Part shown: positions 36,459 through 44,451 of the stretch, piece after piece
Layout of the letters: each line of letters begins with the position of its first letter
Numbering within the stretch: the first letter of the stretch is position 1
DNA from: CAVZBW01 sp963778465
Lineage (GTDB): Bacteria; Actinomycetota; Acidimicrobiia; Acidimicrobiales; RAAP-2
NCBI GenBank assembly: GCA_963778465.1
Contig: CAVZUK010000003.1
Coordinates: forward strand, 2,937,508 to 3,001,507
DNA length: 64,000 nucleotides
Direction of reading: 5' to 3'
The notes under the pieces: generated by a model
The model's database searches: none
What the model was told of the DNA's origin: nothing
Seen by the model: only the letters and a program-made list of their open reading frames with translations
Position numbers and translations under genes: made by a program

Positions 36459-39031
36459 GGGTTGGACAGGATCCTCCGCGCCTCGGCCAACGCCTCGTCG
36501 AGGCGCTCCGGCGCGCGGCCCCCCGCGAGGGCCAGGTGGGGCGATCCCCCACCCCCTCCGCCGACGATCGGGGCGACCTGGCGCACGAGGGCCGTCGCGT
36601 CCACCTCGTCTCCGGTGGCGACCGCCACGGCCACCTTGGCCCCGTCGGCGCTCCCGCCGAGGACCACGGCACGGGCTCCGCTCCGTCGCTGGACCGACTG
36701 GGCCAGGGAACGCAGCGCGTCGGGCGCGATCCCGTCTCGCCGCTCCACGACCAGGCCCGACTCGAGCTTCCCGGCCAGCTCGGCGGCGTCACGATCGGCA
36801 GCCGCGCCACGCAGGTTCTGCAGCTCGCGCTCCGCAGTGCGTTGACGGTCCACCAGCCGTTGCAGGCCCTCGACCACTCCCTCGGGCTCGGTCTTCAAGA
36901 TCTCGGCGGCGTCCTGCAGGAGGGCGTCGCGCTCGAGGGAGCGCGTGACGCTGTCGAGACCGGTGACGGCAAAGATCCGGCGGGTGTTGGCACCGATCGA
37001 GCCCTCCGAGACGATCGAGAGCGGCCCGATCGCGCCGAGGGCGTCGACATGGGTCCCCCCGCAAAACTCGAGCGAGTGCGGACCGGCGCGCACCACCCGT
37101 ACCCGGTCCCCGTACTTGTCGCCGAAGAACGACAGGGCGCCCATGGCCTCCGCATCGCGCCGCGTCGTCTCGGTCGTGCTCACGGGTTCGTCGGTCAGCA
37201 CGTCCGCGTTGGCGATCTCGAGCACGGAGCCGACCTCGTCCCGAGTGAGCGGGCCGTGGTGGCTGAAGTCGAAGCGCAGCCGGTCGGGGGCGACCAGCGA
37301 GCCCTGCTGGCGGACGTGGTCCCCGAGGACCTCGCGCAGCGCGGCGTGCACCAGGTGGGTGCCGGTGTGGTTGCGCCGCAGCGCCTCGCGCCGCCCCCCG
37401 TCGATCGCCGCCAGCGCGTCCTGCCCCACCAGGATCTCGCCCTCCACCTTGGCCCGGTGGGCCGTCAGGCCGGCCACCGCCTGCACGGTGTCGTAGACGA
37501 GGGCGCGCCCGGTCTCCGTCACGATCGTCCCCGTGTCGCCGACCTGACCACCCCCCTCGGCGTAGAACGGCGTGCGGTCGAGGAAGATCTCGGCGGTGCC
37601 GGGTTCGGAGCCGGCCAGGATGCCCACCACCCGGCTCGGGGTCTGGTAGGCGTGGGGCTCGTAGCCCAGGAAGACGGTGGGCCCCTCCCGCTCGAGCAGG
37701 TCCCGGTAGGCGCGCTCGTCCGCCTCGACAGGCTGACGGGCTGCCTGGCGAGCCCGCCGGCGCTGCTCGCCCATGGCCTCCTCGAAGCCCTCCCGGTCGA
37801 CCCCGAGTCCCTGCTCAGCGGAGAGCTCGGTGGTGAGCTCGATCGGGAACCCGTGGGTGTCGTGCAACCGGAAGGCGACCTCGCCCGGCAGCACCGCCTC
37901 GCCGCTCTTGCGGGCCTCGTCCCACGCCCCCTCGAGCAGACTGAGGCCCGTCCGCAGGGTCCGGTCGAAGCCGTGCTCCTCTCGCTCCAGCGACTCCTGC
38001 ACGAGGTCGAGGTTCGCCCGCAGGTCCGGGTAGGCGTCGCCCATCACCTCGGCCGTCGTGGCCGCCAGGCTGGGCGTGACGATCCGCTCGACGCCGAGCC
38101 GTCGTGCCGCCAGCACGGCCCGGCGGATGAGGTGGCGCAGCACGTAGCCACGACCGTCGTTCGACGGCACGACCCCGTCGGAGACCAGCATCGTCATGGC
38201 CCGGCCGTGGTCCGCAAGGATGCGCAGGGCCACGTCGTGGTGCTCGTCGGCCCCGTAGCGGTGGTCGGTCAGGGACTCCGCCGTGGCCACGAGCGGGCTC
38301 AGCACGTCGGTCTCGAAGGCCGAGTGCGCCCCCTGGAGCACCGTGAGCAGTCGCTCGAGCCCCGCCCCGGTGTCGATGTTGCGGCGGGGAAGCTCGGTCA
38401 GCGTGCCGTCCTCGTGGCGGTTCAACTGCATGAACACGAGGTTCCAGAGCTCGACGTAGCGCTCCTCGCCCCCGTGGGCGGGACCTCCCGGGTCCCCGAG
38501 CTCCGGACCCCGGTCGAGGTAGACCTCCGAGCTCGGGCCGCACGGGCCGGTCTCGCCCATCTTCCAGAAGTTGTCCTCGCCCATCCGCTGGATGCGCTCG
38601 GTCGGCAAGCCGACGACGTCGGCCCAGATCTGGAAGGCCTCGTCGTCGCTGTCGTGCACCGTGGCCCAGATGAGGTCGCCGTCGAGGGACAGCACCTCGG
38701 TCACGAACTCCCAGGCGTAGGGGATCGCCTCTGCCTTGAAGTAGTCCCCGAAGCTGAAGTTCCCCAGCATCTCGAAGAACGTGTTGTGCCGGGTGGTCGT
38801 CCCGACGATGTCGATGTCGAGGGTCCGGAAGCACTTCTGCACGGTGGTGGCCCGGGGCCACGGGGGGTTCTCCTCGCCCAGGAAGTAGGGCTTGAAGGGC
38901 ACCATCCCGGCGATCGTGAAAAGGATGGAGGGGTCGTAGGGGATCAGGCTGGCCGAGGGCACGACGGTGTGGCGCCGAGAGGCGAAGAAGCCCGTAAAGG
39001 CGGATCGCAGCTGGTTGGCGTCCATCCCCAT
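36455..39031 (-). CDS. alaS: Alanyl-tRNA synthetase
   Basis: 858 aa, full length. Aminoacylation core: LIPYDPSILFTIAGMVPFKP, RHNTFFEMLGNFSFGDYF and DTGAGLERLLTVLQG; editing domain zinc ligands NHTGTHLVHAALRE and CGGTHVDALG; C-terminal DHHA1 glycine-rich stretch GGGGGGSPHLALAGG. The start giving MGMDANQLRSAF is used; an ATG two codons later (MDANQLRS) is equally possible. Precedes ruvX with a 4-base overlap. Confidence 0.96.
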   Translation of the reverse strand: MGMDANQLRSAFTGFFASRRHTVVPSASLIPYDPSILFTIAGMVPFKPYFLGEENPPWPRATTVQKCFRTLDIDIVGTTTRHNTFFEMLGNFSFGDYFKAEAIPYAWEFVTEVLSLDGDLIWATVHDSDDEAFQIWADVVGLPTERIQRMGEDNFWKMGETGPCGPSSEVYLDRGPELGDPGGPAHGGEERYVELWNLVFMQLNRHEDGTLTELPRRNIDTGAGLERLLTVLQGAHSAFETDVLSPLVATAESLTDHRYGADEHHDVALRILADHGRAMTMLVSDGVVPSNDGRGYVLRHLIRRAVLAARRLGVERIVTPSLAATTAEVMGDAYPDLRANLDLVQESLEREEHGFDRTLRTGLSLLEGAWDEARKSGEAVLPGEVAFRLHDTHGFPIELTTELSAEQGLGVDREGFEEAMGEQRRRARQAARQPVEADERAYRDLLEREGPTVFLGYEPHAYQTPSRVVGILAGSEPGTAEIFLDRTPFYAEGGGQVGDTGTIVTETGRALVYDTVQAVAGLTAHRAKVEGEILVGQDALAAIDGGRREALRRNHTGTHLVHAALREVLGDHVRQQGSLVAPDRLRFDFSHHGPLTRDEVGSVLEIANADVLTDEPVSTTETTRRDAEAMGALSFFGDKYGDRVRVVRAGPHSLEFCGGTHVDALGAIGPLSIVSEGSIGANTRRIFAVTGLDSVTRSLERDALLQDAAEILKTEPEGVVEGLQRLVDRQRTAERELQNLRGAAADRDAAELAGKLESGLVVERRDGIAPDALRSLAQSVQRRSGARAVVLGGSADGAKVAVAVATGDEVDATALVRQVAPIVGGGGGGSPHLALAGGRAPERLDEALAEARRILSNP

Positions 39032-39112
39032 CCGCCCGAGCCTACGTGGTGGCTGCACCCTGCCGGTCCAAACTGGGCCGGTCCGGAACGGACCCGCGCT
39101 CCCCGAGCGCCG

Positions 39113-39430
39113 CTAGCGCCGCCGCCCGGCCGCCGTGCGTGGGCGACCCACCACGGCGAGATCCGGGGCCGTGGCCTCGCTCCTCGGGTAGCCGAAGCGC
39201 TCGCGCAGCTCCCGTTCGCGCCGCCGCCGCTCTTCCGCCGCGGCCGCGTTGGCGGCCCGCACCCGAGCCGGAATCCCCTGGGCGCTCCGAGCCGCGCCGC
39301 GCACCACGTGCTCGGGCGAGAGCCGGGCCTGGGCCTGCTCGATCGCCTTGCGCACCCGCTGCTGGGTCCACAGGGTCCCACCGACCCCGACGACCACCCC
39401 GGTCGCCAGCCACATCGGGCGGCGGATCAC
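39113..39430 (-). CDS. Small membrane-anchored hypothetical protein
   Basis: 105 aa: one N-terminal hydrophobic segment (MWLATGVVVGVGGTLWTQQ) followed by a charged helix (RKAIEQAQARL, then EERRRRERELRERFGY) likely to be cytoplasmic. Unknown function. The ATG overlaps the stop of the DUF948-like gene, and the pair sits between rarA and alaS, where actinobacteria commonly carry such small proteins. Confidence 0.75.
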   Translation of the reverse strand: MIRRPMWLATGVVVGVGGTLWTQQRVRKAIEQAQARLSPEHVVRGAARSAQGIPARVRAANAAAAEERRRRERELRERFGYPRSEATAPDLAVVGRPRTAAGRRR

Positions 39431-39792
39431 GCCGAAGCCTTGGGCGAGCGCAGCTGGCGCAGGCCCGTCGCGGCGCCCGCCCGGATCGCCAGCACCTTGA
39501 CCACCGGGTTGGTGAACGCGCGCTGCGCCATTCGCGACGCCGAGTCGACCGTGGCCGTCACGGACTCGGTGCCCTCGAGGACGGCCTCCACCCGTGCCAG
39601 CTCGGTCGTGGCGTGGTCCATGACCTCACGCGCGTCGGACACGAGCGGGACGGTCTCGCTGCGCAACGACTCGACGCCTCGATCCAGGCGGCGGACCGCG
39701 CCGACCAGGACGACCGCAGAGACCAGGCACACGAGCGCCGCCATGCACGCCACGACGGCGGCGACCAGCACGACGACGTCTGCCACGGACAT
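39427..39792 (-). CDS. DUF948-like single-pass membrane protein
   Basis: 121 aa. An N-terminal membrane segment (VVVLVAAVVACMAALVCLVS) is followed by an amphipathic helix with heptad-like spacing (RRLDRGVESLRSETVPLV) resembling DUF948 proteins. No enzymatic motif. Cotranslated with the next small membrane gene (ATGA); 28 bases after rarA. Confidence 0.75.
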   Translation of the reverse strand: MSVADVVVLVAAVVACMAALVCLVSAVVLVGAVRRLDRGVESLRSETVPLVSDAREVMDHATTELARVEAVLEGTESVTATVDSASRMAQRAFTNPVVKVLAIRAGAATGLRQLRSPKASA

Positions 39793-39820
39793 GGGCGGCA
39801 GCCTACCGGGCAGGCCCTCT

Positions 39821-41224
39821 CTACTGGTGGTTCTCGCTCTCGCTCTCGCTCACGCTCGCGCGTCGGGCCGCCAGCCTGCCCTCGTGCCCGCGGTCGCTCG
39901 GCTCGTAGTACACCCGATCCTCGAGGCCGCTCGGGCGGTACTCCTGCTCCACCCATGCACCGGCTTCGTCGTGGGGGTAGCGGTAGCCGTCTCCGTGCCC
40001 GAGCTGAGCTGCCCCCCGGTAGTGCGCGTCGCGCAGGTGCATCGGGACGTCGCCGCGGTCGTGCCCGCGGGCATCCTCCCGGGCGCGCCCGAGGGCCACG
40101 GTCACCCGGTTGGACTTGGGGGCGGTCGCCAGGTACACCGTCGCCTCCGCCAGGCTGAGTGCCGCCTCCGGCAGCCCCACGAACTCCACCGCCCTTGCGG
40201 CCGCGTCGGCCACCACGAGGGCCATCGGGTCGGCCAGGCCGACGTCCTCGCTGGCGAGGATGACCAGTCGCCGTGCCAGGAAACGGGCATCCTCACCGGC
40301 GTCCAGCATGCGGGCCAGCCAGTAGAGCCCGGCGTCGGGATCCGAGCCCCGGACGCTCTTGATGAACGCGCTGATCTGGTCGTAGTGCTCGTCGGCGCCC
40401 TGGTGGAAGATGCGGCCGCTGCGGGCCGCGCCCACATGCCGGAGCTCGACGGTCGGTGGCCCGGCTGCGCCAGCTGCGCCCGCCGCGTCGGCCGCGTCGA
40501 CCGCGTCGGCCTCGTCGGCCTCGTCGGCGGGTCGCTCGGCACTCTCGGCCACGGCCAGGGCGGCGGCCACTTCGAGCGTCGTGAGGGCGGCGCGGCCGTC
40601 CCCACCGGCCGAGGCGATGAGGGCGGCCGTGGCCTCGTCGTCGACCTCCACACCCTCGAGGGCGGCGCCGCGCCGGATCAGCTCGGACACGTCCTCGCCG
40701 CCCAGGGGCTCGAGGCGCCAGAGCGTCGAGCGGCTGAGCAGGGGCGCGTTCACCTCGAAGTAGGGGTTCTCCGTGGTGGCGCCGATCAGCACCACGAGGC
40801 CGTCCTCCACCGCCGGGAGGAGGACGTCCTGCTGGGCCTTGTTGAACCGGTGGACCTCGTCGACGAAGAGGATGGTCCCCCGGCCCCGCTCGCCCAGCCT
40901 GCTGCGGGCCCGCTCGAGCTCCTCGCGCAGGTCCTTGACCCCGGAGGCGACGGCCGAGAGCGGCACGAAGGCCTTGGCGCTCGCCTGGGCCATAAGGCGG
41001 GCCAGCGTCGTCTTGCCCGTGCCGGCCGGTCCCCACAGGATCGCCGAGCCGAGCGCGTCCCGCTCCAGCAGCACCCGCAGCGGCGCCCCCGGGCCTACCA
41101 GATGGCGCTGGCCGACGACCTCGTCGAGCGTCCGCGGGCGGAGCCGGGTGGCGAGCGGCGCCCTCGACGACAAGCGCTCCTCGGCGGCCGAGGTGAAGAG
41201 GTCGTCGCCCGGCGAAGCGCTCAC
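39821..41224 (-). CDS. rarA: Replication-associated recombination protein A
   Basis: 467 aa AAA+ ATPase of the RarA/MgsA/WRNIP1 family acting at stalled forks. Walker A in ILWGPAGTGKTTLARL, Walker B in TILFVDEVHRFNKAQQD, sensor in LIGATTENPYFEVN, and the C-terminal KSVRGSDPDAGLYWLARML and ASEDVGLADP. About 25 residues of Asp/Glu/Ala repeats (DEADEADAVDAADAAG) interrupt the protein near residues 230-253, just before the family-specific HYDQISAFIKS helix. GTG start. Confidence 0.95.
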   Translation of the reverse strand: MSASPGDDLFTSAAEERLSSRAPLATRLRPRTLDEVVGQRHLVGPGAPLRVLLERDALGSAILWGPAGTGKTTLARLMAQASAKAFVPLSAVASGVKDLREELERARSRLGERGRGTILFVDEVHRFNKAQQDVLLPAVEDGLVVLIGATTENPYFEVNAPLLSRSTLWRLEPLGGEDVSELIRRGAALEGVEVDDEATAALIASAGGDGRAALTTLEVAAALAVAESAERPADEADEADAVDAADAAGAAGAAGPPTVELRHVGAARSGRIFHQGADEHYDQISAFIKSVRGSDPDAGLYWLARMLDAGEDARFLARRLVILASEDVGLADPMALVVADAAARAVEFVGLPEAALSLAEATVYLATAPKSNRVTVALGRAREDARGHDRGDVPMHLRDAHYRGAAQLGHGDGYRYPHDEAGAWVEQEYRPSGLEDRVYYEPSDRGHEGRLAARRASVSESESENHQ

Positions 41225-41240
41225 CTGCCGAGGAGCCCCC

Positions 41241-43031
41241 TCACCCCTTGGCCTTGGGTGCCAGCCGGATGCCGAGCTCCGCGAGGGACTCGGGTGCCAA
41301 CGCCTTGGGCGCGCCCGTCATCGGATCGGATCCGGACTGGGTCTTGGGGAACGCGATGACCTCTCGGATGTTGTCCTCGCCGCAGAAGATGGCCACGAGG
41401 CGATCGACGCCGATGGCGAAGCCCCCGTGGGGCGGCGCCCCGTAGCGGAAGGCGTCGAGCAGGAAGCCGAATCGGGCCTGGGCGGACTCCTCGGAGATGC
41501 CGAGCGTGGAGAAGACCTGTCGCTGGATATCCGCCCGATGGATACGGATGCTTCCCGAGCCGAGCTCCCAGCCGTTGAGCACGAGGTCGTACGCCTGGGA
41601 CCGCACGGACAGCGGATCGGTCTCGAGCAGGCCGAGGTCGTCGGGGTGCGGCATGGTGAACGGGTGGTGCGCCGGGACCGGATTGCCGGCGTCGTCCACG
41701 CCGTCGAACATCGGGAAGTCGACGACCCACACGTAGTGCAGCGGGCCCTCCCCGGCGCGGCGGCCGCCGAGCTCGGTGCGCAGCGACCCGAGGACGGTGC
41801 AGGCCACGGGGTGCTCGTCGGCCACGACGAGGACGAGGTCGCCGGGCTCGGCCCCGCACGTCTCGACGAGCCCCGCCCGCTCCTCGTCGCTCAGGAACCG
41901 GTCGAGCGGCGAGTCCAGGGCGACCGAGCCGCCGGGAACCCCGGCGGCGGACCCCTCGGGCGCCCCGCCCTCGCCGGGGACGACGCGGAACCATGCGAGC
42001 CCCTTGGCGCCGAGCCCCTTGGCCCGCTCGGTCAGGGCGTCGAGGCGCGACCGGGCGAGCCCGCCCTCACCGGGGACGACGATCGCCCTGACGCAGGGCG
42101 CGGCGAAGGCCCGCACCCCGGTGCCGGCGAACACGCTCGACAGGTCGACCAGCTCCATACCGAAGCGCAGGTCGGGCTTGTCCGTGCCGAACCGGTCGAG
42201 CGCCTCGGACCACGTGATGGTCGTGGGCGGCGAGGCGGCGTGGCCGGCGCCCGCCAGGGTCGCCTCCCGCACCGCGTCGGAGACGAAGCCGATGACGTCC
42301 TCCTGGCCGACGAACGACGCCTCCAGGTCGAGCTGGGTGAATTCGAACTGCCGGTCGGCGCGCGGGTCCTCGTCCCGCAGGCAGCGGGCGATCTGGAAGT
42401 ACCGGTCGAACCCCCCGACCATGAGCAGCTGCTTGGCCAGCTGCGGGCTCTGGGGCAGCACGTAGAAGTCGCCGCGGTGCAGCCGCGACGGCACGGCGAA
42501 CTCGCGCGAGCCCTCGGGCGTGGGAGCCCAGAGCAGGGGCGTCTCGACCTCGCAGAATCCCTGGGTCTCCATCGAACCGCGCAGGGCGGCGAGCACCTTG
42601 GCGCGGGTGCGGAGGTTGTCCTGCATGCGGGGGCGCCGCAGGTCCACGAACCGGTAGCGCAGGCGGTGCGCCTCCTCGGCGCTCGAACGGTCGTCCACCG
42701 CGAACGGCGGCGGCTCGGCCACGTTCAGCACCTCGACCTCGCAGTCCCCGAGCTCGACCTGACCCGTCGGCAGCTTGTCGTTGATCGTGCCCTCGGGGCG
42801 CCGGCGCACCGTGCCCGTCACGGCCACGACGTACTCGCTGCGGACGTCGACCGTGCCCGGCACCACGCACTGGAGGATGCCGCTCCAGTCACGGAGGTCG
42901 ACGAAGGCCAGGTGCTCGCCGTGCTCCCGACGGTGCGCCACCCAGCCGGTCACCCGGATCTGCCGGCCGACGTCCTCCAGCCCCACCCGGCCGCACAGAT
43001 GGGTACGAAGCGACGTGGCGTCGCTGGTCAT
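41241..43031 (-). CDS. aspS: Aspartyl-tRNA synthetase (bacterial type)
   Basis: 596 aa with N-terminal OB fold (VTGWVAHRREHGEHLAFVDL), motif 2 region (FQIARCLRDEDPRADRQFEF), the GAD-type insertion of bacterial AspRS, and motif 3 (YGAPPHGGFAIGVDRLVAIF). Whether it also charges tRNA-Asn depends on the absence of asnS, which cannot be judged here. Start ATG at 43031 is chosen because GGGAGG lies eight bases upstream; an in-frame start 19 codons earlier has no such site. Confidence 0.96.
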   Translation of the reverse strand: MTSDATSLRTHLCGRVGLEDVGRQIRVTGWVAHRREHGEHLAFVDLRDWSGILQCVVPGTVDVRSEYVVAVTGTVRRRPEGTINDKLPTGQVELGDCEVEVLNVAEPPPFAVDDRSSAEEAHRLRYRFVDLRRPRMQDNLRTRAKVLAALRGSMETQGFCEVETPLLWAPTPEGSREFAVPSRLHRGDFYVLPQSPQLAKQLLMVGGFDRYFQIARCLRDEDPRADRQFEFTQLDLEASFVGQEDVIGFVSDAVREATLAGAGHAASPPTTITWSEALDRFGTDKPDLRFGMELVDLSSVFAGTGVRAFAAPCVRAIVVPGEGGLARSRLDALTERAKGLGAKGLAWFRVVPGEGGAPEGSAAGVPGGSVALDSPLDRFLSDEERAGLVETCGAEPGDLVLVVADEHPVACTVLGSLRTELGGRRAGEGPLHYVWVVDFPMFDGVDDAGNPVPAHHPFTMPHPDDLGLLETDPLSVRSQAYDLVLNGWELGSGSIRIHRADIQRQVFSTLGISEESAQARFGFLLDAFRYGAPPHGGFAIGVDRLVAIFCGEDNIREVIAFPKTQSGSDPMTGAPKALAPESLAELGIRLAPKAKG

Positions 43032-43084
43032 GGGGTCGCCTCCCTGGTTGCCCTCACGCCGGTAAAGGGTCGTCCCGTCACCGG

Positions 43085-44443
43085 TCATGACTTGTCGATC
43101 ATGGCGCGCACGGTCTCCAGCACGTCGGCACGGGCCACCTGCACCTGCCCGGAGTCGCCGGCGCCCTCTCCCCCAGGGCCGCCGCTCCCGCCGGCATCGC
43201 CGGGGCCACCTCCGGCGAGACCGCCACGCAGCGGCCGCACGGTCGCCGTGCCCTCCTCGAGCTCCCTGCGGCCGACGATCACGGCGATCCGCGCGGACGC
43301 CCGGTCGGCCTGGCGGAGCTGTGACTTCATCGAGCGTCCCTCGTAGGCGCGCTCCGCGAAGAGCCCGGCGCGACGCAGCTCGATCACGAGGTCACGTGCC
43401 GCGGCACCGCCGGCGACGTCCACCACCCACACGTCGGGGGCCGGTGGCGCATCCGGCAGCGCGCCCTCGGCGTCGCAGGCCAACAGGACACGCTCGATGC
43501 CGATGCCGAAGCCCACGCCCGGGGTGGGCGGTCCACCGAGCGCCTCGACGAGCCCGTCGTAGCGGCCACCGCCCCCGACCGCGTTCTGGCTCGCCTCGAG
43601 CGCACCCGATGCGAACTCGAAGGTGGTCCGGGTGTAGTAGTCGAGCCCACGCACGAGCCGATCGTCCAACTCGTAGCGCACCCCGGCGGCGTCGAGGCCC
43701 GCCCGCACCCGGTCGAGGTGCTCGCGGCAGTCCTCGCACAGGTGGTCCGCCAGGACCGGCGCGTCGGCGGTCGCGGCCAGGCACTCGGGCGTCTTGCAGT
43801 CGAACACCCGGAGCGGGTTGGCGTCGGGCCGTTCCCGGTGCTCGGGGCACAGCTGGTCGCGCTTCGCGGCGAGCTCGGCGCGCAAGGTCTCCAGGTAGGC
43901 GGGCCGGCAATTGGCGTCCCCCATGGAGTTGAGGCGCAGCGCGATCTGACGGAGCCCGATGGCCCGGTAGAAGTCGTGGGCCAGGACCACCACCTCGACG
44001 TCGAGGTCGGGATCCGAGGGGCCGAGCGCCTCGACGCCCAACTGGTGGTGCTGGCGGTAGCGGCCCGCTTGAGGGCGCTCGTAACGGAAGGCCGGCGTCA
44101 CGTACCACGCCTTCCAGGGCAGGTTTGGCCGGTGCTGCACGTAGGTCCGCACGAGGGAGGCCGTGCCCTCGGGACGCAGCGCCAGCATCCGGCCGCCTCG
44201 GTCCTCGAACTCGTACATCTCCTTGCCGACGACCTCGCTCTGCTCCCCGATCCCGCGGCGGAACACTCGCACCGACTCGAACATCGGGTTGAGCACGAGC
44301 CCGAAGCCGGCCCGTTGGGCCTCGTCGGCGAAGGTGGCGACGAGGCGCTCCCAACGGTGCGACTCCGGCCACAGCACGTCGCGCGTGCCGGTCGGGGCGC
44401 GCACCGGCCCCTGCTCGTCCGCAGCCGCGTTTCGATCAGGCAC
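43085..44443 (-). CDS. hisS: Histidyl-tRNA synthetase
   Basis: 452 aa class II synthetase: GTRDVLWPESHRWERL, FEDRGGRMLALRPEGTASLV, motif 2 FRYERPQAGRYRQHHQLGVE, the histidine-A loop RGLDYYTRTTFEF, and motif 3 GVGFGIGIERVLLA. The C-terminal anticodon domain carries a Gly-rich insert of about 25 residues (GGGPGDAGGSGGPGG) in a hairpin before the last helix. GTG start eight bases after the rel stop. Confidence 0.96.
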   Translation of the reverse strand: MPDRNAAADEQGPVRAPTGTRDVLWPESHRWERLVATFADEAQRAGFGLVLNPMFESVRVFRRGIGEQSEVVGKEMYEFEDRGGRMLALRPEGTASLVRTYVQHRPNLPWKAWYVTPAFRYERPQAGRYRQHHQLGVEALGPSDPDLDVEVVVLAHDFYRAIGLRQIALRLNSMGDANCRPAYLETLRAELAAKRDQLCPEHRERPDANPLRVFDCKTPECLAATADAPVLADHLCEDCREHLDRVRAGLDAAGVRYELDDRLVRGLDYYTRTTFEFASGALEASQNAVGGGGRYDGLVEALGGPPTPGVGFGIGIERVLLACDAEGALPDAPPAPDVWVVDVAGGAAARDLVIELRRAGLFAERAYEGRSMKSQLRQADRASARIAVIVGRRELEEGTATVRPLRGGLAGGGPGDAGGSGGPGGEGAGDSGQVQVARADVLETVRAMIDKS

Positions 44444-44451
44444 TTTGGGGG

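Noticed and set aside
36194..41359. A 1721-codon open frame on the + strand
   Set aside because: It lies antisense to alaS, the small membrane genes, rarA and part of aspS, all clearly recognisable; long antisense frames are expected at this GC content and the translation shows no domain.
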